This document shows positions 11,618 through 24,453 of a stretch of 64,000 nt of DNA, in pieces. How positions within the stretch are numbered: the stretch's first letter is position 1; each line of letters starts with the position of its first letter. The notes under the pieces were generated by a model, which ran no database searches, was not told where the DNA came from, and was given only the letters and a program-made list of their open reading frames with translations. Both the position numbers and the translations under genes were made by a program. The DNA comes from Theobroma cacao (Eukaryota; Streptophyta; Magnoliopsida; Malvales; Malvaceae), in the NCBI RefSeq assembly GCF_000208745.1, contig NC_030855.1, positions 8,283,584 through 8,347,583 of the forward strand. The letters run 5' to 3'.

Positions 11618-14600
11618 TCAGAAGACAATATTTTTTATTTCCGTGATAAGTGAGGCATTGTCATCTATTACTATAATATGTAAGCCTTTTCGAGATGTAA
11701 CTCTCGAAAGAGCAATATATAATTGTCCATGCGTAAATACAGGCTTAGATAGGTATATGCTTATTTTGTCTAGTGTTTGTCCTTGGCTTTTGTTGATAGT
11801 CATTCCATAAGATAACTTTATTGGAAACTGTTTCCTAGTAAAGACAAAGGACCATTTGTGATTTTTTGTTGTTAGAAGTATTCTTGGCATGAAATGTTTT
11901 GTGTTTATTCCACTTGAGAAAATCATTTGTCTTTTAATAATATTAAGCGATAGTTGTCTGATTGTGAGCCTTATTCCATCACATAGTCCGGAATTCTGGT
12001 TGATATTCCTGAGTAACATAACAACAGTAGGAATCTTTAAATGCAGAGCATGATCTGGTGTACTAGGAAATTTTAGAGAGTTTTAAAATTTTGTTGGGTA
12101 CAGTAATTGATGGTCAAATACTTGATCAGTTGATTAGGTTATTAAGTTACTGCTAAAGTATGTTTTTGTAATTCTTGGGATGAATTCTAATGCACATGTG
12201 TTTATTGCATCAATTGTCTCGTTATAGGGTGTTACTATAGCTCTTGGTCTAAGGTAGTTCGAATTTACATAATTTTTTTTCAAAATCATTGTAAACAACT
12301 AAAATTATGTCTTTAATAGGGTCATTGGTGATAGGTACTAATAAATCATTCGATAATGATATGTAATCACATTCATCATCATGATGCTGTATTGAGATTA
12401 ACCGAATGTTTCCATCACCTATATCTAATAACCATTGTGTGAAAGTTTGAATTTCTTTTTTGGTTCTTCAGTTAAGTCAAGTTTTAATAATATCATATTA
12501 ATTTTCAATCTAAACACTTTACATTTTGACCACAATGTTAACTGATTTATAGCTACATTGATAGTATTTGTTTTATGACTAGATTCTACAACAAGTAAAA
12601 TTTGCCTAAAGTTCACACATAACAGAATAGTTTTACTCCAAAAGGTTTGTCAACAGATTTATCATTATTTTGGTTGAGAATGTCTCTTAAAATCTTGTCT
12701 AAAGCTTCAGAGCAATATCTATGGACCATAAGTGCTTCATCCCATACTATTAAACTACAAGCTTCAATTAATCTAGCTAGCTGTGTTCCTTTTTTAATTT
12801 GACAAGTTGAGCATTCATTAATGCTAAGAGGGATTTTGAATTTAGAGTGGGCAGTTAGACCTTCAAGTAGCAAAAGTGAAGCTATTCTTGAAAAGGCTAC
12901 AACTAGTACTATTTTCCCTACCGATCTAATTGCTGATATAATTATGTTCCATAGGTAAGTTTTGCCTGTATCTCCATGTCCATATACAAATATCATATGT
13001 CCTTCATTATTGTCAATTGATTATTTAGCAAATTGGTATATTTGTTCTTGTTTAGCATTTAAGTTTGATAGTAATTCTAAATGTAAATGTTGCAAATCAA
13101 ATAAGTTATAATTCATTTCTTCATGTATCAGCCTATTTTGATCATAAATGACAATTTCTTGGCTTGGCATAGGTAATTGATATTCAGACAAAGAGCTATA
13201 ATTTTTATTAAAGAGATCTTCTAAAGTTATCAAAACATAATTTTTAAGATTATTTCAGAAATCCTATATTGTAAGTTTCCAAAATGATATTTCATGCTAT
13301 ACTCAATATCTTCAAAAAATAATTTTCAATCAATTTCCCAAATGGTAATAATGTCTTAATTGTTCACTAAAGGCCCATTGAGATGCTTGAAGTAATGCAT
13401 CATTTCATTCTTGATCATTTCCTAACAATTCTAAAACTTGACAAGCTTCTTGATAAGTTTGATAAGTAATACCATCTACAATCCTAATATGTTCAAAGCT
13501 AGTTACACCTCAACCACATTTAATAACATACACAAGTAATATAATTCCCCTGCTGCAAGATGTACATAATTGGTTCTACCTATAGACCTACCTTGGCTTT
13601 TCCCTTTCCATTTAGACTCTAGTTGATGCCAAACATACTCTGTAGAAAATCTGCATATAATAAATGTCTACCAGTTTCATCATGTTTGTTGCAAGTCATC
13701 CATTTAGTGAATGTAGTTTTATCAATATCTAGTCTATGTATAACTCCTGATATACTATTATTGTCATGAAAAAAAAATGTTCTGTTGTTCAAATAAATGA
13801 ACTACTAACTTTTGTATTGCTGGCTCTCTATGATGTATCGAAAAAGAAAAAAGTCTCCAACATGCTTCGTATGCTAATCAGTATCTACAATCCAAATACA
13901 TTTTGATTTCATTTGAATTAATAAATGTATGTTGGCTATTTTTAAAGTTGTTTGAGTCAAAGGTTTAGAAGTTTTGTTGAGTATTTATGTTTGTATTTTC
14001 TAATATAACTTGCTTTTTATCAAGTCTTTTGTTGACGTACTTGAATAGGTACTTTATAGCTCTAGATTGACCACAAACTTTAGCATTAATGAGTGCTTGG
14101 TATTTAACAACCAAATCTATGTTATGAGGTACCACATACCTATTATCTAATTCTACATTATTCTTTGTTGTAATATTGTGTGGCATGTTTTTCTTTCTAT
14201 AAATTGAGAATCCATCTTCATTAACTATAGTTCTTTGTTTGGAAGTCTTTCGATTAGAATTTGGAATAATAACCTTTAATCATACAAGGAGAGTTGGTGG
14301 GTGTAGAACTGCATGGTCCATGGACCATCAATTTTGCAACAGCTTGGTATGCGATAAAATCTAAAGATTTATCCAGTAGTTCAATTGAAATGATTTTATC
14401 TATGTCTTTAGGTGATGAGCATTTGTGATTTGGATGGAGCCAAAGTAGGATATTTACATGCAGTAGTCCTCTTTTTTTGAAATTTAATGGTGTAAGTGAT
14501 TGGAAAATCAAAAGTTATGAACAATTATTAGTATCAAAACCCCTTTAAATTGTAGAAAAAATTCATATCAATTTTTTTTATAATATGAAAATAAATGACA

Positions 14601-17600
14601 AACAATTTTTCCTTACCAACTATAGCAAGACCAAAGTGTTGATTCTGTATCAAATCTTCCATCAAATAATGAAGCTTTGAGTCTCAAAACTCTTGTTGTT
14701 ATATCAAGCTTAACTTCTGGTTTTTGGTTTAGTATTAAACTTAATCCATCTTGTATTTCTTTCCATTTAGCATTACATGTAAATGTGATAAAAAGATATA
14801 GACAACCATAGTATCTATAAATGACTATGAAATTTTGATAGTTCGCAACAAATACCTAAGACTACCAGTGAAACTTGAAGGCAAGATTATACATTTTCCT
14901 ATACTATTTACATTATTGTCACCCCTTGCAAAAGCATCTTTTGATCCTTTATATAAATCTAATCTTAATTTGTTTGATTATTTCTTATAAACAATAATCT
15001 TTATTCTTCAATTATTGCATATCTATCAACTAAAAATTGTTGAAACATCCTACCACCTCTTAACAATGTATATTTAAAAGTCATCCGTTGTTGAATTATA
15101 TATGCATAGTATTCTCACATTGTAACATATTTTCGTTTTGGTTTTTTTCCTTATTGGAGAATCAACATAATTTATATTAGTTCTATAGCCATATTCTCCA
15201 TAAGAGAAAATAAGCGAGTATTACATGGCCATAAAAGAAGGGTGTAGTTCACTAATTCATTTAAGACCTTCACTAACATGATCAACTATAATGTCTTGAT
15301 TTCCATCATATGTTCCTAAGTCACTTACTATCAGAGCAGCTATTTCTGAAGTACTTGGTAATCTATAGTTTACCGTGAGTCATCTTTGGATCCTATAAGT
15401 CTTAGTTGAAGGGGAGAAAAATTTGTCTTTATTAATCTATCCCTAACCATCCTAAAGATTTTGACTATTTGATTATTCTCATCAAGCATTTTCCTTAAAC
15501 CTTGAACAACGAATTCATCACCAAAAGTTATATTATTATTATCTCAGAAAATTCCTAACCTATTAAAGATCTCATTTTCTGTATTATAGACATACAATTG
15601 AACAAATTTTGGTTTCCACCAACTGTTGGTAGTAGAGAACCTATTTTATGATGCATTTGATCATTAATTTTGAAGATATAAGGTCTTGACCTATTGTTGA
15701 TTGATTTATCGATTTGACATCTTAAGGAAGTAAATTGAAATATATTGTTGTATATTCTTATGTTTTCTTTGAACTTGATGTTTTTATGGTTTGTATTATC
15801 ACTAATGTAACGAGCCTCTTTTTCGATCGTTACTGACATCCGAGACTTGCGGAAAAACCCACTAAATCTTGAACAAGTCTTAGTTGAGATTCTTGTTAAC
15901 CAATCAAACACTTTACTGCGTAAATGAATCGACTTGTAATAGTATTATTGTTTACTTACACTAAATAAGGAGTTGTAATTAAGACGTAACAACTAGATAA
16001 CAATATCCAATCTAGTAAACTTCAAGATAAATTCAAACATCACACTTAGAATCCATTACACAACCTCAAGGTTTTTATCAATACATTTCTGATAACCTAA
16101 TAATTTTTATAAGTCTAACTGTTTTACACAACAAGACCTCTATGCAGTGGAGTGACTCGGAGTGGAAGTCTCAGAGATTTCATTACCTACGTTGCAACAA
16201 GTCAAAGATGCTGAGGCAATACACTTGAGTTGATCACTTATCTACAAAAAGGGGAAGATAAGGGGGTGAGTCTCACAGACTCAATGATCATCGGCGCTGT
16301 GAGTAGGGCTTAGATGGGAAACAAGCCAGAGGCAGACAATTTGAATATTAAAAACATAATAATGCATATAAACAATTTAAACTTAAATGGAAAATTTATG
16401 CCTTACATATACCCAAGAATTTTGATGCAAAGTATTCATTTCAATTAATATATCAAAGCCAATGCAAGTGAAAGATTTCCACCATTGAAATCATTTAACA
16501 TCCTTTACTCAAATCAAACCAGCATAAGCACGCATGCTTTTGTAAAATCAAACATTATCAAAGCTTATACAGAAGCTCATAAATCATCTCATCCTCGAGG
16601 AATTAAATACAAAATTATCGTATAAATAAAGGAGCTACGAAAAAACTTGTAATTCTCACCATGCGAAAGAATTCATGTTTGCAAACTGAAAGAGATATCA
16701 CTCTCGAGTAGGTAACCGTAACTATCAACCTGTGAACCCGCTTCCATGTAATAACATCTAGGAAGCCCCTTTCCACCGGATTTCCATAGCCATGGCAGTG
16801 TCGACTATGTTGGCCAACATCAGAGAAATCATGTGTTCGCAACCACGTATATCAACTTGTGGCCTAGCCATGTATATCAACCTGTGGCCTTGCCATATAT
16901 ATGTATCACAAGCTGTGGCTAGGCCACGTCTAATAGCCCATCACTGACCCAGAGGTTCTCTAGTTAGAGCTCACTTGTGCACAAGAGTCACACTATCTCG
17001 ATGTGACATTCGACCTATTCTCGAATCTCCTAGTTTGACAAAACCATTTATAACCAAGTTGGGTTCTCAAAAGCTTATTTTAAATCTACTTCCAAAATAC
17101 CAATCATGGTGACATGATAAATCCATTTGTAAGACTTTATAATGTAAAACCTTTGCATGAGGTTTAAATATCAAATCAACATGTTGATCATATAGTTTAT
17201 TCATGAATGCACATCGCACAAACAAATAAGGCACATTTTGACATAAACCGTGGTACAGAGCTTGTTTCCCAATTTCTAAAACCCTTTACATATATAGTTT
17301 ATATATATACAAAGCATTTCTAAAGCATGGCATTCACAAGTGCCTAGCATTCTACTAACTCATGCTATCCACAATAACAATATAACTTAATTGCAAATCC
17401 ATTTAAAAATCGTATACTGAGGCTAATAACTCATGCTATCCACAATTGCATTTAAAGAAAATTGGTAACATATATTAAATGTATATCAATATATAGTTTA
17501 TGGAACTTTTGAAATAAACACCCTCTACTCACCTCACAATAGCGAGACGCTACGTCGTTACCAATTCGAATGCGTCTCTAGCTAACTCTACTTGCCGGTC

Positions 17601-18318
17601 ACCCGTTACCTCCTCCGATACACCACCACGGCAAACCTTCCTCACTTACACACTCTTAGCAGCAAATTAAACTCAATATACTTAATTGTACACATATAGG
17701 GGTAGCAACTTAATCAATGAATCTTTAATCTAATTTTACATTTTTCATCCTTATTAATCATAATAATCTAACATGCAATCTTTGAACTCTCAACCAACCA
17801 AGTCCAATATAATATAAGGTACCCACATTGCATGCTTACCTTTTGATTTTTATCTTGAATTCCACATATAGCTCACAATCTCCTCACATCCTCAGTCACC
17901 ATTGCTGCCACAAGCACAAATAATCAAGACACATCTTATTTTTCCTTTCCACTTGTGATCTCAAGGTTAAAACGCTTACCCGTCATTTGTCTTGCTCAAA
18001 ATCACCATACTTCTAAGATCAACCCACATGCATGCGCTTGGTTATTTGAATCCTTGAAGATTCTTGCTACCACAAGCACAATCTCACATTACAATTGGTT
18101 CACAAGGCAGGCAATCAAACAAAATGACAACTTTTACCTTATTTACCTTGGAATCACCAAGCCGAACCTCCACTTTCTCCTTCAAGCTCCAACAATGGTG
18201 TATGGGAGAAAACCTTTAAGTTTTTATCCAATTTCCCTAAAACCGAACTTCCTTCTAACTTTTCTTCTTTCTTCTTTCTCGTTTCTTCCTTCTCTTTTTA
18301 CTTTCCAAAATCAATTCT

Positions 18319-20993
18319 ATCACAACCCAATTCACAGGCCATGACCGGCGTAAGGGCCTAATGGGCTCAGTCGACTAAGCCCAAGCAAGCCTATTTATAT
18401 AATCTTACACGTTAATCCATATTTCTTTAAACTCCAAAATTTGTAATGTTTAAATATAGTTCTTTTGAAAACAATTCATACAACCCAATCATGCATTCAT
18501 AATGACATCATCAAACATTATATACATATATAGATTAGCAAATGAATCTTAACATTTCACATCAAGTATTCATATACACATAATTTGACCTTGACTGTCA
18601 GCGAAGTGACTTTAGGCACGGTTGCTAACATCTAATGTCATGGTAAACCTACCGAGTAATGGATAGGGAGGAGCACCTCTTCCTAGGATCCGATCACCTC
18701 TAACTCAAGAAACCTAAAACATGAAGTTTCAAAAACGTGAGTATAAACTTAGTAAGTGAACATAGGAAAGGAACAAGCAACGTTAAAGAAGGTTTAGAAA
18801 TCATGATGCACATATTTGAAAACAATGCAACTTAGTTCACGTTCTTATTAAAATTCATCCATCAAACCCCTGGTTATTAAATCATTTCATAATGAAGGAT
18901 CATATTTAGCATGAAATCGGAAAGAGAGGAAATTTCCAGAAAACATTTTATCTCACCTAGCTCATGTGCATCCCATCACATCGTGCACATAGCCGGACAC
19001 CACATCGCACCCAGCTCATGTGCATCCCACCACATCGTGAACATAGTCGGACATCACATCTCACCCAGCTCATATGCATCCAACCACATCGTGCACATAG
19101 CCGGACACCTCATTTCACCTAGCTTATGCACGGTTACATTTGTCACACAATGGTACCATTTATGACATAGTATACATATATATATATCAACATCATATAA
19201 AAACATATGGATTCATCCTTTACACATTTAACATTTCACAATATCAAACATTTTATCAAGGGCTTGTTCCCAAGTAAATTTTAAAGCAAAAACTAATAAA
19301 ATTCCCAAATGATTCATTGAAACACGTAAACATTTCCCCAAAGAAATTCAAGTTCACTCATCTTACAATAGCGGGATATTACATCGCTATTTGATCGGAG
19401 ATGTCTCTGATTATTTTCACTGGTCGGTCGCTCGATGTTTACTCCGGCACGTCACCACAGTACTCTAACTTTATCTTTGCACTTCCTAACAATAATACAA
19501 ACTCAATATATTTAATTATATACGTATACGGGCAGCACTTCAATCAATTAATCCTTACTCAAATTTATATTTTTCATCCTATCACGAAACCATCTTCAAT
19601 TAACTCACATCCTAATACAATTTTACTAAAATTACTTATATCCATTGCTTGCGTAATTACTTAAATTATATCACCGGTAACTTAATTATGATGTCACGTG
19701 TCTACTTCAACTTTTCTAAATAATTTCCACCCAAATCTATCTTATATTTCCACACATAATTCACATATATGGCAGCAACAATCATTCCCACTTTCACTCG
19801 ATTATTTCCTAGTTTACTCGCATCGTTATCTATCTAACTTTCAATACTTTGTTTCTCAATCCTCCATCCACAATATTCCTTTTTCATTTCTTTCAAACAA
19901 CATGCCATACAATCGTAACAATTTTCAACTAGCTTATGCAAATAGATCCTTTCAACAACCATAATTCCTCACAATATTCAACTAACCGTAGGCTTTAAAA
20001 CATAATGTTAAGCTTACAGTTTTCCTTTTCCACTTTGAGTCCTTCATGTACCCATGAGTTTATTGGCTTATATGTTACCAATTTTTCTCCAATCAAGCCA
20101 ATCTTTCCTTACTTGAATCACCAAAACCAAGCTTTTTCTTCCTTTCTCTCTTTTTTCTTTCATCTTCTACTAGGGTTTGTATGTGCTGGAAATTGGGGTT
20201 AAAAGTTGTACTTTGGTGCACAAGGAGTTGGGACAAGAAAGAAGCAAGAGAAGAAAGGAAATGAGAAGAAAACAAGGAAAAGAAATTGAAAAACTCCATT
20301 TTCATGGTGGTCAAGGGGAATATGGCGTTGGGTGGGAAGGAAGAAAAAAAAGTTGCTGGAAGCTGGTGAAAGCTGCTGGAAAAGTGAGCAGAAGCTGCTA
20401 GAAAATGATATTTATAGCCAAAGCTTATCCAATTTTTCATGCAATTACAATAATGCCCTTAACAAGGTGGCTTATCTTACTCCTATCCTTTGGGCAATCT
20501 TTTTTTTCTTTTGATATTGAGAAAAGGTCCAAAATCCTCTAAAAATGTCCCTTGAATAGCCTCTCAAAAGCCCTAGCTTCCAAAGTCCCATAAACTTGTT
20601 AATTATGAAAAATACGGTGAGGGCCGCAGCTCTCAATTTCCAGCGCTGCGGCGCTCAAAGGTTTTGCTAAATTCTATTCCTCTAGTGCAATACTTTCACT
20701 TTAACAAAGATTTTGACCCCCTTCCAGTCATAAATGGGCAAAGTGGTAAACATAAAAGTTGTAGCCCTGCCTCTTAGCTTTCTAATGGTCTAAAAATCAT
20801 GTCATTTGGACCTTGTGTAGTGGGAGATAAACTTGAAAACTAAAATATATGCAAATAGAGCAACAGTTCATTGTGCACCTTTCTTCACCGATTTAAAATA
20901 TTTTTGATCCTACTCCTATAAAAATATAAAATAAATATAAATAACATAAAACTAGCATTGTTAGCCACCATATCAAGGTATGGGGTACTATAG
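18319..20993 (+). mobile_element. LTR-like insertion nested in the 15.8-22 kb element, 2.68 kb
   Basis: Begins ATCACAACCC (or TATCACAACCC from 18318) and ends GGTACTATAG. ATTCT lies on both sides (18314-18318 and 20994-20998). The outer element reads continuously across the junction as pyrimidine-rich sequence once this is removed. It is a diverged relative of 3125-5707. No gag or pol was found; the short frames within it are low-complexity. The exact boundary is uncertain by one base. Confidence 0.65.
18955..19135. repeat. Tandem ~60-bp repeat, three units
   Basis: Three units built on CAGCTCATGTGCATCCCA followed by CCACATCGTGCACATAGCCG and a GGACACCACAT segment. It lies inside the nested LTR-like element and matches the looser array at 4240-4430. 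Confidence 0.8.
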
Positions 20994-23036
20994 ATTCTCT
21001 TTCTTTTCTCTTAATGGTGCGGTTTTTCCCAAGCCTTTCCTCACCTTTCTCTTTTTTACTTATTCTTCACTTTTCATTGGACCAATTCATCCCCCACTAA
21101 ATTTTTATGCACCAATTTCCTCCCTTACTCATTGGCAAAATATCTATCCTCATTTATCTTCTCCATCCGCCACCTTCACTCCCTCATTCTTTCTTTCTTC
21201 ATTCTTTTTTCCATGCACTATCGTATTCCTCTAATCATATTTCATGCAAAACCTTTACTTTGTATTTTATTTAGTCATTCAGTAAACCATTCAAGTCACA
21301 TGCATCCCACATCTTTCTTTCTTCATTTGGCCACCTAATGCACCAATCTCATTACTTGTAATAGGTTTTATTCTCATTCTTCTTTTTACTTCACATGGTG
21401 GGGGTTCCACATGTTCCTCACTAACTTTTTCCTTTCTGCATGCAATAATTTGCATGTAATAGTGAATTCACATGCACATCTCATTATCCCATATATCCTC
21501 ATTATCCCAATTAATTCTTCATGTTTCCATTCCTTCCAAACTCATATGTACTATTATTAGTACTTACATCACTAAAATTTTACTCATTAAAATAATATTC
21601 TACAATCAATAAAATAATATTTTATCCATCAAATCATCAAAATTAAGGTATAACTCCCCCACTTAAGTTCAACACAGATTATGTGAGTTTGTCCACCACT
21701 CACAATAAGAATATTTTGATATTATTTTAATAATATTTTACTAATAAAATATTATTAATTTCTAAAATTTTCCATTTAACTTTCGAGGTTTTCAAAACAT
21801 TTTAATCTATCTCGATTTAGCTCCATCACTCCTTTTTATTCCATTACGACGACCTCAATAAATATTATTATTTTTTTATGTATAAAATATTTTATTTCAA
21901 AATATTCCATTCCTCATTCACTGCTCCTAAACTTTTAAATTGACCTCTATTGGTCTTAATCTTGTTCTTACAGTTGTATTAACCACCGTTTTAAGTCACG
22001 GGATGTTACAACTGAGTACCTATAGTTATCTATACAAACCATACCTTCCTGACAAGAAAGCTAAAAGTTAGATTCCTAGTTTCTCTTGATATATCAGACC
22101 TTTCTTCATACCACATATAAGACAGGCAAAAAGGACATATATAGTTAGGACCTCCAAAGCAAAAAACGGTGGACTAATTTCCTATGATATGCATCATCCA
22201 AAAAAGCAAATATTCGTTAATGATGATATTAACCACACATAGTGGAATGATTGAATATTAAATTTTTTAATATAATCTAACCTATGTGATTGGATTCTTG
22301 AGGTTTCTTCAAGTGACAATTGAGTTTCAGTTATGTAATTAGGAGATTGATAAGAAAGATTGCCAATGTATCCTTCAAGATTTTTCGTCGAGAATTTCTT
22401 AGTTTAGTAATGATTAATAATTTTGATTGTAAAAAATGTATATGACTAAATCAAATATTAATTACAATCACCAACTTATAAACTACAAAAAAAAAAAAAA
22501 CAACTTTACCAGTAATATTGGTGTTCAAAGGATTAGTTGACGCTGCTTGACCAAATTGGTGATCGTTAAACTGATGATCTAAATGGATATTTTCAGTAAC
22601 GAACCCAACATTGGCTGTTGAATTATTACTGGCACTGGTTGTAGGGAAAGTTTCAAAATTATATTGTGTTATTTGATAAATAAGACCAGATGAATCAACA
22701 TTGCATAAAGCAGTGGTAGGTTCGACCAATGTAGTAACTCACTTTGAGAATTTACAGTGGCATGAACCGTTACATGCCTTCCAAAAAGCACATCAATAAC
22801 ATTGAAAGCCTGATTGGATTGTGGACATGAGTAGATATTTGTGAGTGTATATTTGATAAGATATTCACACAATTGAGTTAAGGTGAAATTTTATTATTTC
22901 GTTTGGGATATCGAGTGTTATTATCAGATGATCGCAGATGAGTATTAAAAGTTTGACAAAGTTTAGAAATTCTTTTAGCTCTTAATATTTTCAACCTATT
23001 ATCTCTATTTTGTTTCAATTGAGTGGCCTTATCCAT

Positions 23037-24453
23037 TATAACAAATTAAACTTAATTTGGCCAGGCAGCACTACAGATATAAAAACACACAAAGCAACTA
23101 TCAAAACTTATAAAATAGATCAAGCAAACAACAAATATAAAAAATTGAAATATGCAAGAATTCAAGAACAGATTAACCAAAACGTAAAGGTTACGTTACA
23201 GTATAGGCCATTAATCTCCACTTTTCCTGATCTTGCAACTAAGGAAAAGACTGCAATTAAATAAACATGAATCAATAAATAGGACATAAATATGAAGCTT
23301 AAATAATAACCAAACCCAAAAACAGGGAAAAAAACGTCACTCAAACAAAATAATGAAAATAGCAGGTCAACAATGATAAAAAAATCAAATCAAGAAAAAA
23401 GATAATGAATTAAGCAGAACTCAGAAGGTAAATAACAATGGAAAAAGCACATTATTTTTTTCATATATAATTTTTTAAAAAGTGAAATGACTAACAATAA
23501 AATAACAAAACTGGAACAATGAAATTTAATAATTTCACACAATCAACAAACACAAAACCTGTGGATTCAAGTTTCCTACAAAAAAAAAAAAGGATAAAGT
23601 CAATAATAGTAATCCATAAAAACAATTATAAGATTTTCATTCAGAATTGAGTAACCAAACAAAGCAAAGTATCAAACTGAGACATGTAGAGAACAGGAAT
23701 AAAACAGAAAAAACTAAATAACAAAAATAGAATGGCAACAACGATCGAGAACTAAATTAGCAAAAGTAACATAAAAGGAAAAAAGGAAGAATAAGAAAGC
23801 AACATAAAAGAAGAGCTAGTTTTTCAGAATATATTTTTTTAAAAAAATACATATGATTAGAAAAAAAACCAAGTGAAAATTTTTATCATAAAAAACAAAA
23901 AATGACGCTGACCAAACAAAAAAAAAAAAACTACGTCCATATATGTATACTGCTGAAAACAATAGTCATAGACTAAGACTAAGGACAAACCTGCTTTAAA
24001 ACATGTACATATAAACTCTATCAATTCCTACATAATTAAATTTTGATACAAACGGATAAAAACTGCAAAACAAAAAAATCATTAGTCTTGTTGAACGTAA
24101 CTCAAACGCATAAAAAATTAACCATATAAAGAACATTAGATGGAGAACATATATGAACAAAAAAGAAAGCTAGAAAAACTAGGTTCAAGCACAGGACAAA
24201 CAAAACGCAAATCTAGGTTACACAAATATTAACTCAAAAAGAATTTAAAAAAAAGAAAATAAAAACCATCTTAAACTAAAAGAAACAATCAAAAAGTGCG
24301 AGATTTATCAACCTGAAATAAGGCAAACAAATGAAATAAAGAGAGCTAAGGAAAGCAAAACAAAGAAAATAGAGAACCCAAATCCAGAAAAGAGGAATGA
24401 AAACTTCTGGACAGAAAAAAATCCCATATCACCCAATAAAATATCACTGATGG
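23037..24453. other. A-rich region, probably Helitron 5' leader
   Basis: Strongly A-rich on the plus strand, hence T-rich in the Helitron's own direction. No gene is recognised. The Helitron 5' end should be here or beyond the next insertion, but I found no convincing terminal TC with the expected flanking A. Confidence 0.4.

Larger units (their letters stand above)
15806..22010. mobile_element. LTR-like insertion inside the Helitron helicase, itself interrupted
   Basis: Starts TGTAACGAGCC at 15806 and ends GGGATGTTACA at 22010, so the termini are TGTAAC and GTTACA. The flanks ACTAA (15801-15805) and ACTGA (22011-22015) look like a 5-bp target duplication with one change. Helicase coding similarity is present on both sides and absent inside. 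Without the nested element at 18319-20993 it is about 3.5 kb. No gag or pol is visible. It holds a GTGAGTCTCACAGACTCA segment at 16266-16285 and a repeated CTGTGGCC...GCCATGTATATC stretch at 16845-16925. Confidence 0.65.
7567..23036 (-). mobile_element. Decayed autonomous Helitron (minimum extent), with nested LTR-like elements
   Basis: A rolling-circle DNA transposon read on the minus strand. Its 3' terminus is CTAG at 7570-7567 with a hairpin just inside. Reading inward come an RPA-like remnant (10812-8629) and a Rep/helicase remnant that starts at 23036 and ends at 11618. The 5' end, expected to begin TC, should lie above 23036, but I could not place it in the A-rich sequence there. The Rep/helicase is split by the insertion at 15806-22010. 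Many stops and frameshifts make the copy inactive. A Helitron carrying both Rep/Hel and RPA is the usual plant autonomous form. Confidence 0.85.
11618..23036 (-). pseudogene. Helitron Rep/helicase (HUH endonuclease plus PIF1-type helicase), broken and split
   Basis: Read on the minus strand from ATG at 23036-23034 (MDKATQLKQNRDNRLK...). Landmarks in order: a Cys-rich CPFC...MWYEER segment (22163-22081); then the insertion 15806-22010; FKENIRIYNNIFQFTS and IGSLLPTVGG (15780-15590); LRKMLDENNQIVKIFRMVRD (near 15480-15420); the Rep motif region RGLLHVNILLWL (14470-14430); the Tyr motif YLFKYVNK (14051-14028); Walker A GHGDTGKT and Walker B IVWDEA (12981-12720); and the helicase end TINKSQGQT...TRGQ-like/ALSRVTS (11780-11690). 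The second His of the HUH motif is Asn here (14452-14454). Numerous stops and frameshifts leave it non-functional. The protein would nick and unwind DNA for rolling-circle transposition. Confidence 0.88.

Noticed and set aside
16845..16925. Possible RNA gene or riboswitch-like fold from repeated CTGTGGCC / GCCATGTATATC
   Set aside because: The pairing comes from short tandem and inverted repeats in an LTR-like element, with no match to a known RNA class.
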